Shown: positions 18,279-28,257, counted from the first letter of the stretch. The stretch: 37,074 nucleotides of DNA from Desulfobacterales bacterium (GCA_020348305.1 CP070746.1:5163084-5200157); one strand, 5' to 3'. Notes: generated from the letters alone by a model not told the origin. Translations and numbers: made by a program.

Positions 18279-19712
18279 ATGTCAAATCTAGAAGAACTCG
18301 CTTTTTTAGATGCCACAGCCCAGGCTGAATGGGTAAGACAAAAGAAAATCAAACCCATCGAGCTGGTTGAGGCGGCCATTGAACGCATCGAACGCCTGAA
18401 TCCAACTTTAAATGCCGTAGTTACACCAATGCATGATCTTGCGCGAGAGGTCGCAACACGCGATATTCCCGATGGTCCCTTTACCGGCGTGCCGTTTTTG
18501 CTTAAGGATTTGATCGCCGAATACGCCGGTGTAAGATTCACCGAGGGCTCTGCCTTTTTGCGAGACTACGTTTCCGACCATGATACCGAGCTGGTAGTAA
18601 GAATAAAAAAAGCCGGTTTAATTATCTGCGGTAAAACCAATACTCCGGAATTCGGCTCCCTTCCCACCACCGAACCCTTGTTTTTTGGACCGACCCGCAA
18701 TCCCTGGGATACAAACAAAACGCCTGGAGGTTCAAGTGGCGGATCGGCAGCCGCAGTGGCTTCCGGTATGGTGCCCATGGCCCACGGTAACGACGGTGGC
18801 GGATCGATCCGCATGCCGGCATCTTGCTGCGGGCTCTTTGGTTTGAAACCCACTCGCGGTCGCAATCCGCTGGGTCCAGATTACGGAGATCTTTTAACCG
18901 GTCTGGCAGCGGAACACGCTCTGACGCGCTCGGTCAGAGATAGTGCCGCTCTGCTGGATGCCACTTCCGGCCCTGATCTGGGAGACCCGTATTGGGCGCC
19001 GCCTCCGGCCCGACCATTTATAGAAGAGGTCGGTGCTGATCCGGGGCAACTTCACATCGCCTTCACAACAAAAGCACGTGAAGGCATTGACGTGCACGAG
19101 GACTGTATAAAGGCCGTGCATGATGCTGCTAATCTATGCTCCGATTTAGGACACGAAGTAGAGGAAGTCGCAATGGATGTGGATGCCGAACATATGGCCA
19201 GGTGCTTTTACAGAGTGTGGTTGGGGGGTAGCGCATGGACCGCCGAATTTTGGGAACGCGAGACCGGCAAAACAATCACTCCGGATCAAGTTGAACCGCT
19301 GACATGGGCGCTGATCAAAAAGGGACGCCAGACCGACGCCGGTACCTACTTGCTCGCTTTAGAGGATCTTCAGAGCCTTTCGCGTGATGTTGCTCGTCTA
19401 TTTACCAAATGGGATGTGTGGCTCACTCCTACCCTGGCCGAACCGCCGGTTGCTCTTGGTACGTTTGATCCCACTCCGGAAAACCCGATGCACGGGTTCT
19501 TCCGATCCGGTAAATTTATGCCCTTTACCTCCATCTGCAACGTAACCGGTCAACCGGCGATGTCGGTGCCGCTGTTTTGGAATAATGAAAATCTACCGAT
19601 TGGAACCCAATTCATTGGGCGATTCGGCGATGAAGCCACCCTTTTTCGACTGGCTGCCCAGCTGGAAGCCGCGCGACCATGGGCGAACCGACGTCCACCG
19701 ATTTCAGCCTGA
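18279..19712 (+). CDS. amidase signature family hydrolase
   Basis: The 477-residue protein has the amidase signature catalytic triad: Lys76 in GVPFLLKDL, cis-Ser152 in GGSSGGS and the nucleophile Ser176 in [10 protein letters not shown], spaced as in fatty-acid amide hydrolase and GatA. It hydrolyses an unidentified amide. There are no gatB/gatC neighbours, so it is unlikely to be the tRNA amidotransferase subunit. The start ATG 18279 has only a weak AAGGTG upstream. Confidence 0.85.
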   Translation: MSNLEELAFLDATAQAEWVRQKKIKPIELVEAAIERIERLNPTLNAVVTPMHDLAREVATRDIPDGPFTGVPFLLKDLIAEYAGVRFTEGSAFLRDYVSDHDTELVVRIKKAGLIICGKTNTPEFGSLPTTEPLFFGPTRNPWDTNKTPGGSSGGSAAAVASGMVPMAHGNDGGGSIRMPASCCGLFGLKPTRGRNPLGPDYGDLLTGLAAEHALTRSVRDSAALLDATSGPDLGDPYWAPPPARPFIEEVGADPGQLHIAFTTKAREGIDVHEDCIKAVHDAANLCSDLGHEVEEVAMDVDAEHMARCFYRVWLGGSAWTAEFWERETGKTITPDQVEPLTWALIKKGRQTDAGTYLLALEDLQSLSRDVARLFTKWDVWLTPTLAEPPVALGTFDPTPENPMHGFFRSGKFMPFTSICNVTGQPAMSVPLFWNNENLPIGTQFIGRFGDEATLFRLAAQLEAARPWANRRPPISA

Positions 19713-19805
19713 AAAAGAAACTGGATTTCTAAATTGTATTTTAATAATTGAAAGTTTCATTATGTAATTTATTTTTTGGCGATCATTCCTTTTTTATGTT
19801 TTTAT

Positions 19806-19877
19806 GTGGGAGCAGCTTCCAGTCGCGATAAAGCTTGAGAATTCTACCGTAGCATCGCAACTGGTAGCCGCTTTCAC
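19806..19877. repeat. REP-like palindrome, copy A
   Basis: Two 24-base arms, 19806-19829 and 19854-19877, are inverted relative to each other with 19 of 24 positions matching. The arm is the same unit as in copies B (26179-26243) and C (31865-31928), whose core is GCGGCTGGAAGCCGCTCCCA. This copy is the most diverged. Confidence 0.7.
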
Positions 19878-19913
19878 GTGCAGTTAAACTTTCTTACTCC
19901 CGGAGAGATCAAT

Positions 19914-21071
19914 ATGGGCAAACCGACCTTGCGAACAAAACTGTGTGATGTCTTAGGAATCGAGTACCCGATTTTAAGCGCCGGCATGGGTCCCAGCCTA
20001 GTGGGAGAGCGAACCGGTGCACCGGTAGAACTGGTTGTGGCGGTCTCAGAGGCTGGCGGTCTCGGCGTGTTAGGGGCTGCCGGGTATACGGTGGATGAGA
20101 TGCGCGAGGCGATTCGTGAAATCAAAAAGCAGACCGACAAACCCTTTGGCGTAGATATATTACTGCCCAGCCAAACAGTCAGCGCCGGGGACCTTGAAAT
20201 CGAAGGACCCCAGGAAATCCCATTGAGCGAAGTACTCAAAACCCTGCCAAAGGCCCACTATGACTGGATGACAAAAATCAAGGAAAAACTGCAGCTTCCG
20301 GATATCGATGTCATGATCAAACTGGGATCTACCACCTCCCGGCCCCATGCAGCCATAAAGGTTTGTATCGAGGAAAACGTACCGCTGTTCTGTTCCGGAC
20401 TGGGAAATCCCGGCTTTATGGTTGCCGATGCCCATAACGCCGGCATAAAGGTCCTTGGAATTTCAGGCAATACGAAAAATGCCGGACGCATTGCCCAATC
20501 CGGTGCGGATTTGGTTGTGGCCCAGGGACATGAGGGCGGCGGGCACACAGGTCGAATTGGGAGCATGGCCCTTTGGCCCCAGGCCGTTGACGCGGCTGCG
20601 CCGACCCCGGTGTTGGCTGCCGGGGGCATCGGTGACGGTAGGGGTGTTGCAGCAGCCCTGGCGGTGGGATGTATCGGTGTCTGGGTGGGCACACGTTTTC
20701 TGGCATCGGTGGAAGGTGGAGCGTTGGATATTCAGAAAGAAGCCATCTTGAAGGCTACCGACGAAGACACCCGTCGCACCTATATATATACCGGAAAGAC
20801 ATCCAGAGCTACCTACAACAGATTCCACGATCTGTGGGAAACATCAGGTCTCGACCCTCTGCCGTTTCCGACTCAGGTTCTTCTGGCCTCGGGGATGGTG
20901 GAGATGTTCACCCAGGCCGACATGGTGGAATATGTCGGCCCGTTTGCCGGTCAGGTATCCGGACTTATCAAGGAAATCAAACCGGCTGCGGAAATCCTTA
21001 TGCATATGGTCGAGGAGACCGTTGACATTCTAACGAACAGGCTTCCGGATACTGTGACGGCTAAAATTTAG
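19914..21071 (+). CDS. nitronate monooxygenase-like flavoprotein
   Basis: From ATG 19914 (GGAGAG seven bases upstream) it has 385 residues of the NMO/2-nitropropane dioxygenase TIM-barrel family. Visible features are an N-terminal YPILSAGMG segment, VSEAGGLGVLGAAGY, the FMN-phosphate and active-site loop AQGHEGGGHTGRIGSMAL, and ALAVGCIGVWVGTRFLA. Such enzymes oxidise alkyl nitronates or act as enoyl-reductase-like flavoproteins (FabK). In an anaerobe a true oxygenase role is doubtful. It ends in TAG; the frame after it stops four codons later. Confidence 0.83.
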   Translation: MGKPTLRTKLCDVLGIEYPILSAGMGPSLVGERTGAPVELVVAVSEAGGLGVLGAAGYTVDEMREAIREIKKQTDKPFGVDILLPSQTVSAGDLEIEGPQEIPLSEVLKTLPKAHYDWMTKIKEKLQLPDIDVMIKLGSTTSRPHAAIKVCIEENVPLFCSGLGNPGFMVADAHNAGIKVLGISGNTKNAGRIAQSGADLVVAQGHEGGGHTGRIGSMALWPQAVDAAAPTPVLAAGGIGDGRGVAAALAVGCIGVWVGTRFLASVEGGALDIQKEAILKATDEDTRRTYIYTGKTSRATYNRFHDLWETSGLDPLPFPTQVLLASGMVEMFTQADMVEYVGPFAGQVSGLIKEIKPAAEILMHMVEETVDILTNRLPDTVTAKI

Positions 21072-21117
21072 CACCGATTGAGCTAAAACGCTCCGTTAAT
21101 CGATAAGGAATTGAACT

Positions 21118-21912
21118 ATGAAGCAAATATGTACCGACCTGGCAAATGAACAGCAAGAGTTGGATACTATTGTGGCCGGCCTGGATGAGGCCGCATGGAA
21201 CACCATGACACCCGCAGAGGGCTGGACTATCAAGGATCAAATTCGGCATTTAGCGTATTTTGATGATAGAGCTAGGGTGGCCGCTACTGACCCCGCAGCG
21301 TTTAAACAATATTTGCAAAAGTGGATGCACGATCTTAATGGCTATAGTAAACATCTTGAAAACGCAGGCAAGGATTTAAATGCCGCAGAGACCTTGGAAT
21401 GGTGGAGACGGGAAGGTCTAGCGCTCCTTGAAGCACTGGCGCCGATGGATCCCAAAACGAGAATACCCTGGTATGGTCCCGATATGAGTGTAATGTCTTC
21501 TGTCACGGCACGCCTTATGGAGACCTGGGCCCATGGACAGGATATTGTGGATGCATTAGGTATAACTCGTCAACCGACCGACCGCCTGCGTCACGTTGCC
21601 CACCTGGGAGTGAGAACCTTTGGCTGGAGCTATGCCAACCGCCAGATGGATGTCCCTGACACACAGGTTCGGGTAGAGCTAGAAGGCCCTTCAGGTGACC
21701 TGTGGACATGGGGACCGGAAGAAGCAAAAAATAGTGTAAAAGGCTCGGCCGAAGATTTTTGTTGGGTGGTGGCTCAACGGCGCCATATTGCCGACACCAA
21801 TCTTATCACTAAGGGTGAAACTGCGGAACAATGGATGTCGATCGCGCAAGCCTTTGCCGGGCCGCTGGGGCAAGGACGTAAGCCGGGGATGTTTCCAAAG
21901 CGTCAACAATAA
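21118..21912 (+). CDS. TIGR03084 family metal-binding (DinB/MDMPI-like) protein
   Basis: The 264-residue protein resembles the TIGR03084 group of the DinB/maleylpyruvate-isomerase-like four-helix fold. GWTIKDQIRHLAYFDDRA and METWAHGQDIVDALG carry the His residues that usually bind a divalent metal. Its reaction is not established. It follows the nitronate monooxygenase-like gene by 46 bases and is probably co-transcribed with it and the amidase. Confidence 0.75.
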   Translation: MKQICTDLANEQQELDTIVAGLDEAAWNTMTPAEGWTIKDQIRHLAYFDDRARVAATDPAAFKQYLQKWMHDLNGYSKHLENAGKDLNAAETLEWWRREGLALLEALAPMDPKTRIPWYGPDMSVMSSVTARLMETWAHGQDIVDALGITRQPTDRLRHVAHLGVRTFGWSYANRQMDVPDTQVRVELEGPSGDLWTWGPEEAKNSVKGSAEDFCWVVAQRRHIADTNLITKGETAEQWMSIAQAFAGPLGQGRKPGMFPKRQQ

Positions 21913-22162
21913 TCCGTCGAATTATTTAAAAGTCGTTAAAACATCACCGAAACAATTACAACCATTGAAGATAGCAAACAGATGATAAAAGCTTTTGCTT
22001 CAGTAGATGCATGTTTTTGGAAATTGATTATTGGAATTTAGAATTTATTTGAAATTTGGATTTTGTAATTTGGAATTTTATGCGTTGATACTGGAAGCAT
22101 TGGATTAGGGGAAAAAATAAATTTTATACGCATACATTAAGGTTAAACAAGGAGGCAGAACT

Positions 22163-23713
22163 ATGGGTCAATGGATGGATGGTTTCCTTGCCAAACTGGA
22201 AGAAAATCGTCAGGAAAATCTGGCTGGAGGCGGTCAGGAGCGCATTGAGCTTCAGCATTCGTTGGGCAAGCTTACTGCCAGAGAGAGAATCGAGTTGCTG
22301 GCTGATCCGGGCACCTTCGAGGAACTTGGATCCCGAGTTCGGGAATTTCGTATGTTTTTGGAAGGCGAAGCAAAGCTGAGTCCTTCCGACGGTGTGATCA
22401 TGGGCTTTGCTAGGATCAATGGGCGGCCGGTGATGATTTACGCATTGGATTTTACAGTGATGTCCGGTTCAATTGGCGACCAGGGGGTTTGGAAAATCGC
22501 GGAACTGGTATACATGGCCAGACAGGAGCAGATGCCCATCATTGGCATGTTTGATTCGGCCGGCTCACGAATTAGCTTTAAAGGCGGATACGTGGGTTTA
22601 AACGGAATGGGCCGGCTCATAAGAAACTACTGTAACTATTCAGGCATTATTCCTCAAATAGCACTTCTTCTGGGACCTTGTACCGGCCCCATGGCGCAAG
22701 TGCCGGTCCTGTCTGATTTTCTAATTATCAATGAAAAGACCGGGTTCTTATGGCTGGGTGGCGAGATCGAATCCGATGACGCGGGCTCAGCCGAATTTCA
22801 CATGGAAAAAAGCGGCCAATGCGATTTGATCGCTGCCAGCGATGAAGAAGCCATCGATTTGGCTAAACAATTGCTGCAGTTCATGCCCCAGAACTGCTGG
22901 GAGAAGCCGACAATTGTCGAATCCACCGATGCTCCGGAAAGGAAAGAAGAAGCTCTGCTCGACGTCATGCCCGACGACCCAAAGTTCACCTACGATATTC
23001 ACGAGATCATTGAGCTGATTGTGGATAACGGTGAATTTTTCGAATTGAAGGAGGATTTCGCCCCAAATATGGTTGTGGGATTTGCCCGCTTTGACGGTAT
23101 TCCTGTGGGTATCGCCGCCAGCAATCCGGATGAGCTCAGCGGCATCATGGAGCCGGATTCATCGGATAAATACGACCGATTTATCATGTTCCTGGATAAC
23201 TTTAACATCCCATTGGTAACCATTTCGGATACCCCGGCGTTTCCGCCCGGTGACAAGTGGGAGCGTATGGGAGTCATCCGACACGGTGCCAAAAATCTGC
23301 ATGGTTACTCGCATCTGACCAATCCGAAAGTAACTCTGGTGTTGAGACGCTCGTACGGCGGATCGAACATCGTGATGGGTTGCAGCAAGATGGGGCCTGA
23401 TTTTATCTATGGCTGGCCGACCGTAGAGTTTGCACCTACTGGACCGGAGTCCATTGTTCAAGCCGTTTTCCACAAGGAACTGGCCAAGGCCAAGGAAGAG
23501 GGCAATTATGACGACGTTTATAATTTCTTTCTGAGCATCCTCAAGGAGCACTTTAGTGTTATGACGATGGGAAAAATGTTTACCACTTACTATACGGTCC
23601 ATGAAGTTATAGATCCTCGAGAAACGCGATCGAAAATTGTCAAAGCCCTGCGCGCTTCGCTAAATAAGCGTGAAGAGGTTCCGGAGAAAAAAAGATATAT
23701 TAAACCAGCATAA
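22163..23713 (+). CDS. acyl-CoA carboxylase carboxyltransferase-like subunit 1
   Basis: The 516-residue crotonase-fold carboxyltransferase follows AAGGAGG at 22149-22155. The N-terminal GKLTARERIELLADPGTFEE is the family hallmark. The first oxyanion-hole region reads LGPCTGPMAQVPVLSDF (170-186), where most family members have AGGA, so the usual Gly-Gly is Gly-Pro (175-176). The C-terminal region keeps SYGGSNIVMG (397-406). It forms a tandem pair with the next gene, 17 bases away. No biotin carboxylase or carrier protein is in the window, and the acyl-CoA substrate cannot be predicted. Confidence 0.85.
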   Translation: MGQWMDGFLAKLEENRQENLAGGGQERIELQHSLGKLTARERIELLADPGTFEELGSRVREFRMFLEGEAKLSPSDGVIMGFARINGRPVMIYALDFTVMSGSIGDQGVWKIAELVYMARQEQMPIIGMFDSAGSRISFKGGYVGLNGMGRLIRNYCNYSGIIPQIALLLGPCTGPMAQVPVLSDFLIINEKTGFLWLGGEIESDDAGSAEFHMEKSGQCDLIAASDEEAIDLAKQLLQFMPQNCWEKPTIVESTDAPERKEEALLDVMPDDPKFTYDIHEIIELIVDNGEFFELKEDFAPNMVVGFARFDGIPVGIAASNPDELSGIMEPDSSDKYDRFIMFLDNFNIPLVTISDTPAFPPGDKWERMGVIRHGAKNLHGYSHLTNPKVTLVLRRSYGGSNIVMGCSKMGPDFIYGWPTVEFAPTGPESIVQAVFHKELAKAKEEGNYDDVYNFFLSILKEHFSVMTMGKMFTTYYTVHEVIDPRETRSKIVKALRASLNKREEVPEKKRYIKPA

Positions 23714-23730
23714 AATAAGAGGACTAAGTT

Positions 23731-25287
23731 ATGGGAAAACGCATGCAAGAGGCTATCAAAAAATACAGCGCGATTCAGGAGAAAAACCGCCTGGGTGGAG
23801 GCATCAAACACATCGAAAGACAACACAGTCGGGGAAAGCTGACCGCCCGGGAGAGAATTGAGATCCTGATTGATCCCGACAGCTTTAATGAATTGGGCTC
23901 ATTTGTGGGCACCACCAGCAGACGTATCGATGGCCGCATACCCGAGGCTCCATGCGACGGCGCTATCATTGGTTCGGCCCGGGTAAATGATCGCTTAATC
24001 ATGATCCACGCCAGCGATTTCACGGTATTAGGTGGATCGGCCGGTACTCAACATCTTGTCAAATTTGCGAGACCCCTTGAGATGGCTGCAATGTGGGGTA
24101 TTCCCATGGTCAACCTCCTGGACTCCTCGGGAGGCCGCCTCGGCTACCAGGATGTGGCCATGGCCGGCTTGGATTGGCATTTCAGGCTCCAGTCTCTGTA
24201 TTCCGGTGTCATTCCACAGATTACCGTGCTGATGGGACCTTGTATTGCCGGCGGAGCCTATCTGCCGACGCTGTGCGATTTTCTGCTCATGAGCCGAATA
24301 TCGGCAAACATGTGGCTGGGAGGGCCTCGGCAGACCGAGGCCGCCACCTCGGAGAAAATCGATCGCAATATTGGTGGGGCTGATTATCACATGCAACTCA
24401 GCGGAAGCTGCGACGCAGTGGGCCAGGATGACGAGGAAACTATCAAAAAATGCCGTGAATTGCTCCGCTACCTGCCCCAAAATTTCAGGGAAAAACCACC
24501 CAAATGGGAGATAATAGACGGTGTGGACCGGGAAGTCGGTGAAATGGCGAAGATTGTCCCTGATGAGTTTAATCAAACCTATGACATGCACGAGGTTATC
24601 AAACAACTGGTCGACGGTGGAGAGTACCTTGAGATCAAAGACGAATATGCCAAAAACCTGATTACCTGCTTCTGCAGGTTTAATGGTGAGGTCGTTGGGC
24701 TGGTAGCCAATAACCCAAAATATCCCGGCAGTATCCTGGAGATCAACTCCTGCGATAAGTATTACAGGTTCCTTCAGGTTCTTGACGCATACAACATCCC
24801 ACTGATCAACCTGCTGGACACACCGCCCGTGGTTCCTGGAGAAACCGAGGAAGCCAAAGGCTTGATCCGACATATGGGTAAGATTGTCGACGTTTTTTCC
24901 ACAACCACCGTGCCTAAGATAAGCATTGTGCTGCGCGAGGCTTATGCAGATGCCGGCAGCATGATCATGGGAGGTTTCAAAAGCATGGGTGCGGATCTGA
25001 CTTATGCCTGGCCCATTGCTCGGTTTGCCGTGGAAGCCTCCCAGCTCGATTATCGCAAGGTTTATGGGAAAGGCATCGAAAAAGATGCATATGAATCCTA
25101 TCTTAATCGGTCAAGGGAAAAGGTTGATGTCTATGACGCCGCCCATAGCTGGACTGCGCAAGTGATCGATGAAATCATCTTGCCGAAGGATACACGTAAA
25201 AAAATCATCGAAGCTTTGGAGATTACAAGAAATAAAAAGGAGCGCCTTCCTGCCCGGGCTAAGATCCATGGCTCAGCGCCGGTTTAA
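23731..25287 (+). CDS. acyl-CoA carboxylase carboxyltransferase-like subunit 2
   Basis: This 518-residue paralogue of the preceding gene shares GKLTARERIEILIDPDSF. It keeps the N-terminal oxyanion motif MGPCIAGGAYLPTLCDF (168-184) but its C-terminal counterpart is LREAYADAGSMIMG (401-414), where many relatives have AYGGA. With subunit 1 the two retain complementary halves. It would form, with its neighbour, the carboxyltransferase core of a biotin-dependent acyl-CoA carboxylase or decarboxylase. thiM follows directly. Confidence 0.85.
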   Translation: MGKRMQEAIKKYSAIQEKNRLGGGIKHIERQHSRGKLTARERIEILIDPDSFNELGSFVGTTSRRIDGRIPEAPCDGAIIGSARVNDRLIMIHASDFTVLGGSAGTQHLVKFARPLEMAAMWGIPMVNLLDSSGGRLGYQDVAMAGLDWHFRLQSLYSGVIPQITVLMGPCIAGGAYLPTLCDFLLMSRISANMWLGGPRQTEAATSEKIDRNIGGADYHMQLSGSCDAVGQDDEETIKKCRELLRYLPQNFREKPPKWEIIDGVDREVGEMAKIVPDEFNQTYDMHEVIKQLVDGGEYLEIKDEYAKNLITCFCRFNGEVVGLVANNPKYPGSILEINSCDKYYRFLQVLDAYNIPLINLLDTPPVVPGETEEAKGLIRHMGKIVDVFSTTTVPKISIVLREAYADAGSMIMGGFKSMGADLTYAWPIARFAVEASQLDYRKVYGKGIEKDAYESYLNRSREKVDVYDAAHSWTAQVIDEIILPKDTRKKIIEALEITRNKKERLPARAKIHGSAPV

Positions 25288-25288
25288 T

Positions 25289-26131
25289 ATGAAACAAATA
25301 TTGAATTCGAAGAGTAAGGCAGTGATCAATTTTTCAGAAAGAGCAGCGCAAAATTTAGCAACGGTAAAAACGGAAAAGCCTTTGATTCATAACATTACAA
25401 ATTTTGTCGCTATGAACTACACAGCCAACGCTCTATTGGCGATGGGTGCATCACCGGTTATGGCGCATGCTCAAAAGGAAGTTGAAGAGATAGTTTCCCG
25501 CGCCGGCGCTCTTGTTTTGAATATCGGTACATTAAACGAAGATTGGATTATCTCGATGCTAAAAGCCGGCAGAAAGGCATCGCAGCAAAATACACCCATC
25601 GTCCTTGATCCGGTTGGATCCGGCGCTACAAAACTGCGGACCAAGACGGCAAAAAAAATAATCGATGAGATCCGCATCAGCGTAATTCGAGGCAACGCTT
25701 CGGAAATACTTTCCCTGAGGCATGAGAATTCTCAACCCAGAGGGGTTGAAGCCGTTCACGCTGTGGAGGAAGCAGCCCAAACGGCAAAGATTTTGGCGGA
25801 AGAATTGAAAACGACGCTGGCCATTACCGGACCCGTTGATCTGGTCACCGATGGCAACCGGGTTCTCCGCGTGGCCAATGGTCATCCGTTGATGGGTTAC
25901 GTTACCGGGACCGGGTGCATCGCCAGTGCAGCTATTGGGGCATTTATATCGGTTGATGATGATGCGGTGAGTGCTGCGGCAACGGCGTTGGCCTTTCTTG
26001 GCCTGGCCGGAGAAGTTGCGGGTACAAAGGTATCCGCGCCGGGTAGCTTTATGATCCAACTGCTGGATGCCCTATATACGATTTCACCGAACGAACTTGA
26101 GAAAGGCTGTAAGATTGAGGAAAGCAAATAA
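25289..26131 (+). CDS. thiM: hydroxyethylthiazole kinase ThiM
   Basis: From ATG 25289, one base after the carboxyltransferase stop, it has 280 residues, close to the usual 265-275. Visible parts are the substrate region PLIHNITNFVAMNYTANALLA, the ATP site VLDPVGSGATKLRT, IRGNASEI and the active-site GTGCIASAAIGAF. It phosphorylates the thiazole moiety for thiamine salvage. A longer start at 25169 would overlap the upstream gene and adds no family sequence. Confidence 0.92.
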   Translation: MKQILNSKSKAVINFSERAAQNLATVKTEKPLIHNITNFVAMNYTANALLAMGASPVMAHAQKEVEEIVSRAGALVLNIGTLNEDWIISMLKAGRKASQQNTPIVLDPVGSGATKLRTKTAKKIIDEIRISVIRGNASEILSLRHENSQPRGVEAVHAVEEAAQTAKILAEELKTTLAITGPVDLVTDGNRVLRVANGHPLMGYVTGTGCIASAAIGAFISVDDDAVSAAATALAFLGLAGEVAGTKVSAPGSFMIQLLDALYTISPNELEKGCKIEESK

Positions 26132-26178
26132 CTCATCGAAGAAACCATTTATTATTCCTCGAAGGATAAGGAGGCCAT

Positions 26179-26243
26179 ATCGCGGCTGGAAGCCGCTCCC
26201 ACTGAATTTCAGATAGACTGTGCGAGCGGCTTCTAGCCGCGAT
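26179..26243. repeat. REP-like palindrome, copy B
   Basis: Arms at 26179-26202 and 26220-26243 match at 22 of 24 positions in inverted orientation and enclose a 17-base loop. The unit is the same as copies A and C. It lies between thiM and thiL, inside a probable operon, and could form a strong RNA hairpin there. Confidence 0.8.
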
Positions 26244-26270
26244 TATATACATTTTAGTGATGAGGGAAAA

Positions 26271-27287
26271 ATGACATTAAAAGAAATCGGTGAGTTTGGC
26301 TTTATCAAAAAGATAAGCCGCGGCTGTTTGATTCGGAAGGAGAATATCGTTAGGGCGATCGGCGATGATGCTGCCGCCTTTAAGACGGATCCCGACCAGC
26401 TCACGCTAATAACCACGGATTTGCTCGTTGAACGGATTCACTTTTCAAGAAGTACAATCGCCGGGTATGATCTTGGATATAAAGCATTAGCCGTCAACTT
26501 GAGCGACATTGCGGCCATGGGGGGAGCCGCACGTGAAGCATTTATCAGCATCGCCATCCCGGAAGACTGCCCGCTAGATTATCTGGAAGATATATATGAC
26601 GGGATCAAAAATCTGGCAGCAAAGTTTAATGTCAATATTCTGGGCGGTGATACCACCAACTCCAGGATCGATTTAATTATTAATATTGTTGTTCACGGAA
26701 CCGTTGCAGAAAAAGAACTTTTGCGCCGGGATGCGGCCCGGTCCGGAGATATGATATTCACAACCGGCTTCCTTGGGGACAGCAAAGCCGGTTTGCATTT
26801 AATATTAAATGATATTGCGGCAGATGATGAATCGTTGGAAATGCTGATAAAAGCACACCTTCTACCCGAGCCTCATATTTTAGAAGGTCGTTTTCTCGCG
26901 CAACAGCCTGGTATCCATGCCGCCATTGATACCAGTGACGGACTAAGTTCCGATCTTAGACATATTGTTGAACAAAGCAATGTCGGCGCGCGTCTGTATG
27001 CCGATAAAATACCGGTTTCCGAAAATCTGAAAAAATTTTGTACCCGGTTTGATTTTGATTCGGTTAAGTATGCGCTTTCCGGCGGTGAAGATTATACGTT
27101 GCTGTGTACTGCATCTCCTGAGACGGCAGATAAGATCGCTTCTGAATTCCAAAAAGAATTCAAGCGACCCCTTTTTCCGATCGGGGAAATAACGGATACG
27201 AGACAAATGGAACTGATTTGGCCGAATGGCCGGATCAGATCTTTCTCACCTTCCGGATGGGATCATTTCAAGGAACAAAATAAATGA
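26271..27287 (+). CDS. thiL: thiamine-monophosphate kinase ThiL
   Basis: From ATG 26271 (GAGGGA upstream) it has 338 residues. Motifs include IGDDAAAF, TTDLLVERIHF, AVNLSDIAAMGG, NILGGDTTNSR and IDTSDGLSSDL, the metal- and ATP-binding segments of the ThiL/PurM fold. It makes thiamine diphosphate from the monophosphate. It overlaps thiD by four bases (ATGA). Confidence 0.93.
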   Translation: MTLKEIGEFGFIKKISRGCLIRKENIVRAIGDDAAAFKTDPDQLTLITTDLLVERIHFSRSTIAGYDLGYKALAVNLSDIAAMGGAAREAFISIAIPEDCPLDYLEDIYDGIKNLAAKFNVNILGGDTTNSRIDLIINIVVHGTVAEKELLRRDAARSGDMIFTTGFLGDSKAGLHLILNDIAADDESLEMLIKAHLLPEPHILEGRFLAQQPGIHAAIDTSDGLSSDLRHIVEQSNVGARLYADKIPVSENLKKFCTRFDFDSVKYALSGGEDYTLLCTASPETADKIASEFQKEFKRPLFPIGEITDTRQMELIWPNGRIRSFSPSGWDHFKEQNK

Positions 27288-28123
27288 CAAAAAGCTCTCA
27301 AAAACAAATTGAACCGCGACGATATTGCAAAGTATTGACTATTGCCGGATCGGACAGTGGTGGTGGAGCCGGTATTCAAGCCGATTTAAAAACCATTTCT
27401 GCGATCGGCTGTTATGGAATGTCTGTCATCACGGCCTTAACTGCACAAAACACCCAAGGGGTGACTGGAATTTATGCGATACCTCCGTCCTTTGCAGCAG
27501 AACAGATGTCGGCAGTATTTGCAGATATTGGGGCGGATGCAGTCAAGATCGGTATGCTTTACTCGGCCGAATTAATTGAAGTTGTCGCACAGCAGCTGCA
27601 AAAACATGGTGCCAAAAAGATTGTGCTGGACCCCGTGATGGTGGCTCAAAGTGGTGATAAATTGCTGCAAGACGATGCCATTGAAGCCATCAAAATACAC
27701 CTGATGCCCTTGGTTGACGTTGTTACCCCAAATATTCCTGAAGCTGAGGTATTGCTAGATCGCAAATTGCAGGATTTTAAAGATATGCAGGACGCTGCGA
27801 AGGCCTTATCCATCTTGGGCGGCCAAAGCATTTTGATAAAAGGCGGTCATCTTTCAGAAACCGACAGCACCGACCTTCTTTATCTTACTCGGGAGGATCA
27901 CTCAGTCGTGTTGAAAGAAGAGCGGATTGAAACCCGCAACAACCATGGAACCGGCTGTACCCTGTCATCTGCAATCGCAAGTTATATGGCGAAGGGCCAT
28001 GACATTGAAGATGCAGTGAGAAAGGCTAAAACCTATATTAGCAATGCCATCCGCGCCGGAGCGGAATATACAATCGGTCAGGGACATGGGCCGGTGCATC
28101 ACTTTTTTGAATTTTGGAAGTAA
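27284..28123 (+). CDS. thiD: hydroxymethylpyrimidine / phosphomethylpyrimidine kinase ThiD
   Basis: The 279-residue ribokinase-fold enzyme shows TIAGSDSGGGAGIQADLKT, LDPVMVAQSGDKLL, TPNIPEAEVLL and the active-site NNHGTGCTLSSAIAS. It phosphorylates the pyrimidine precursor of thiamine twice. It is coupled to thiL by an ATGA overlap. thiE, needed to join the two halves, is not in the window. Confidence 0.93.
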   Translation: MTKSSQKQIEPRRYCKVLTIAGSDSGGGAGIQADLKTISAIGCYGMSVITALTAQNTQGVTGIYAIPPSFAAEQMSAVFADIGADAVKIGMLYSAELIEVVAQQLQKHGAKKIVLDPVMVAQSGDKLLQDDAIEAIKIHLMPLVDVVTPNIPEAEVLLDRKLQDFKDMQDAAKALSILGGQSILIKGGHLSETDSTDLLYLTREDHSVVLKEERIETRNNHGTGCTLSSAIASYMAKGHDIEDAVRKAKTYISNAIRAGAEYTIGQGHGPVHHFFEFWK

Positions 28124-28257
28124 GCGCTCAGCGGCGAGCACGGCGGCCCGCCCTTCTACAAATATGAGTTTATTCCGTGCTTCAGATTGCACTGAAGATA
28201 AAGCACCTCAATTTTAGATAATCTTAATTTTAGGTAAGGCACTTTTCTTGACGGAGT

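Noticed and set aside
20463..20828. Overlapping open frames on both strands within the nitronate monooxygenase-like gene
   Set aside because: These are side effects of GC-rich coding sequence; none has a ribosome site or recognisable domain.
24028..24873. 281-codon open frame on the reverse strand
   Set aside because: It lies wholly opposite the second carboxyltransferase gene, which has clear family motifs; the reverse translation has none.
25200..25288. TPP riboswitch ahead of thiM
   Set aside because: thiM begins one base after the upstream stop, leaving no room for a leader, and no THI-box-like sequence was seen.
25559..26059. 166-codon reverse open frame
   Set aside because: It is a shadow of thiM, whose forward motifs are complete.
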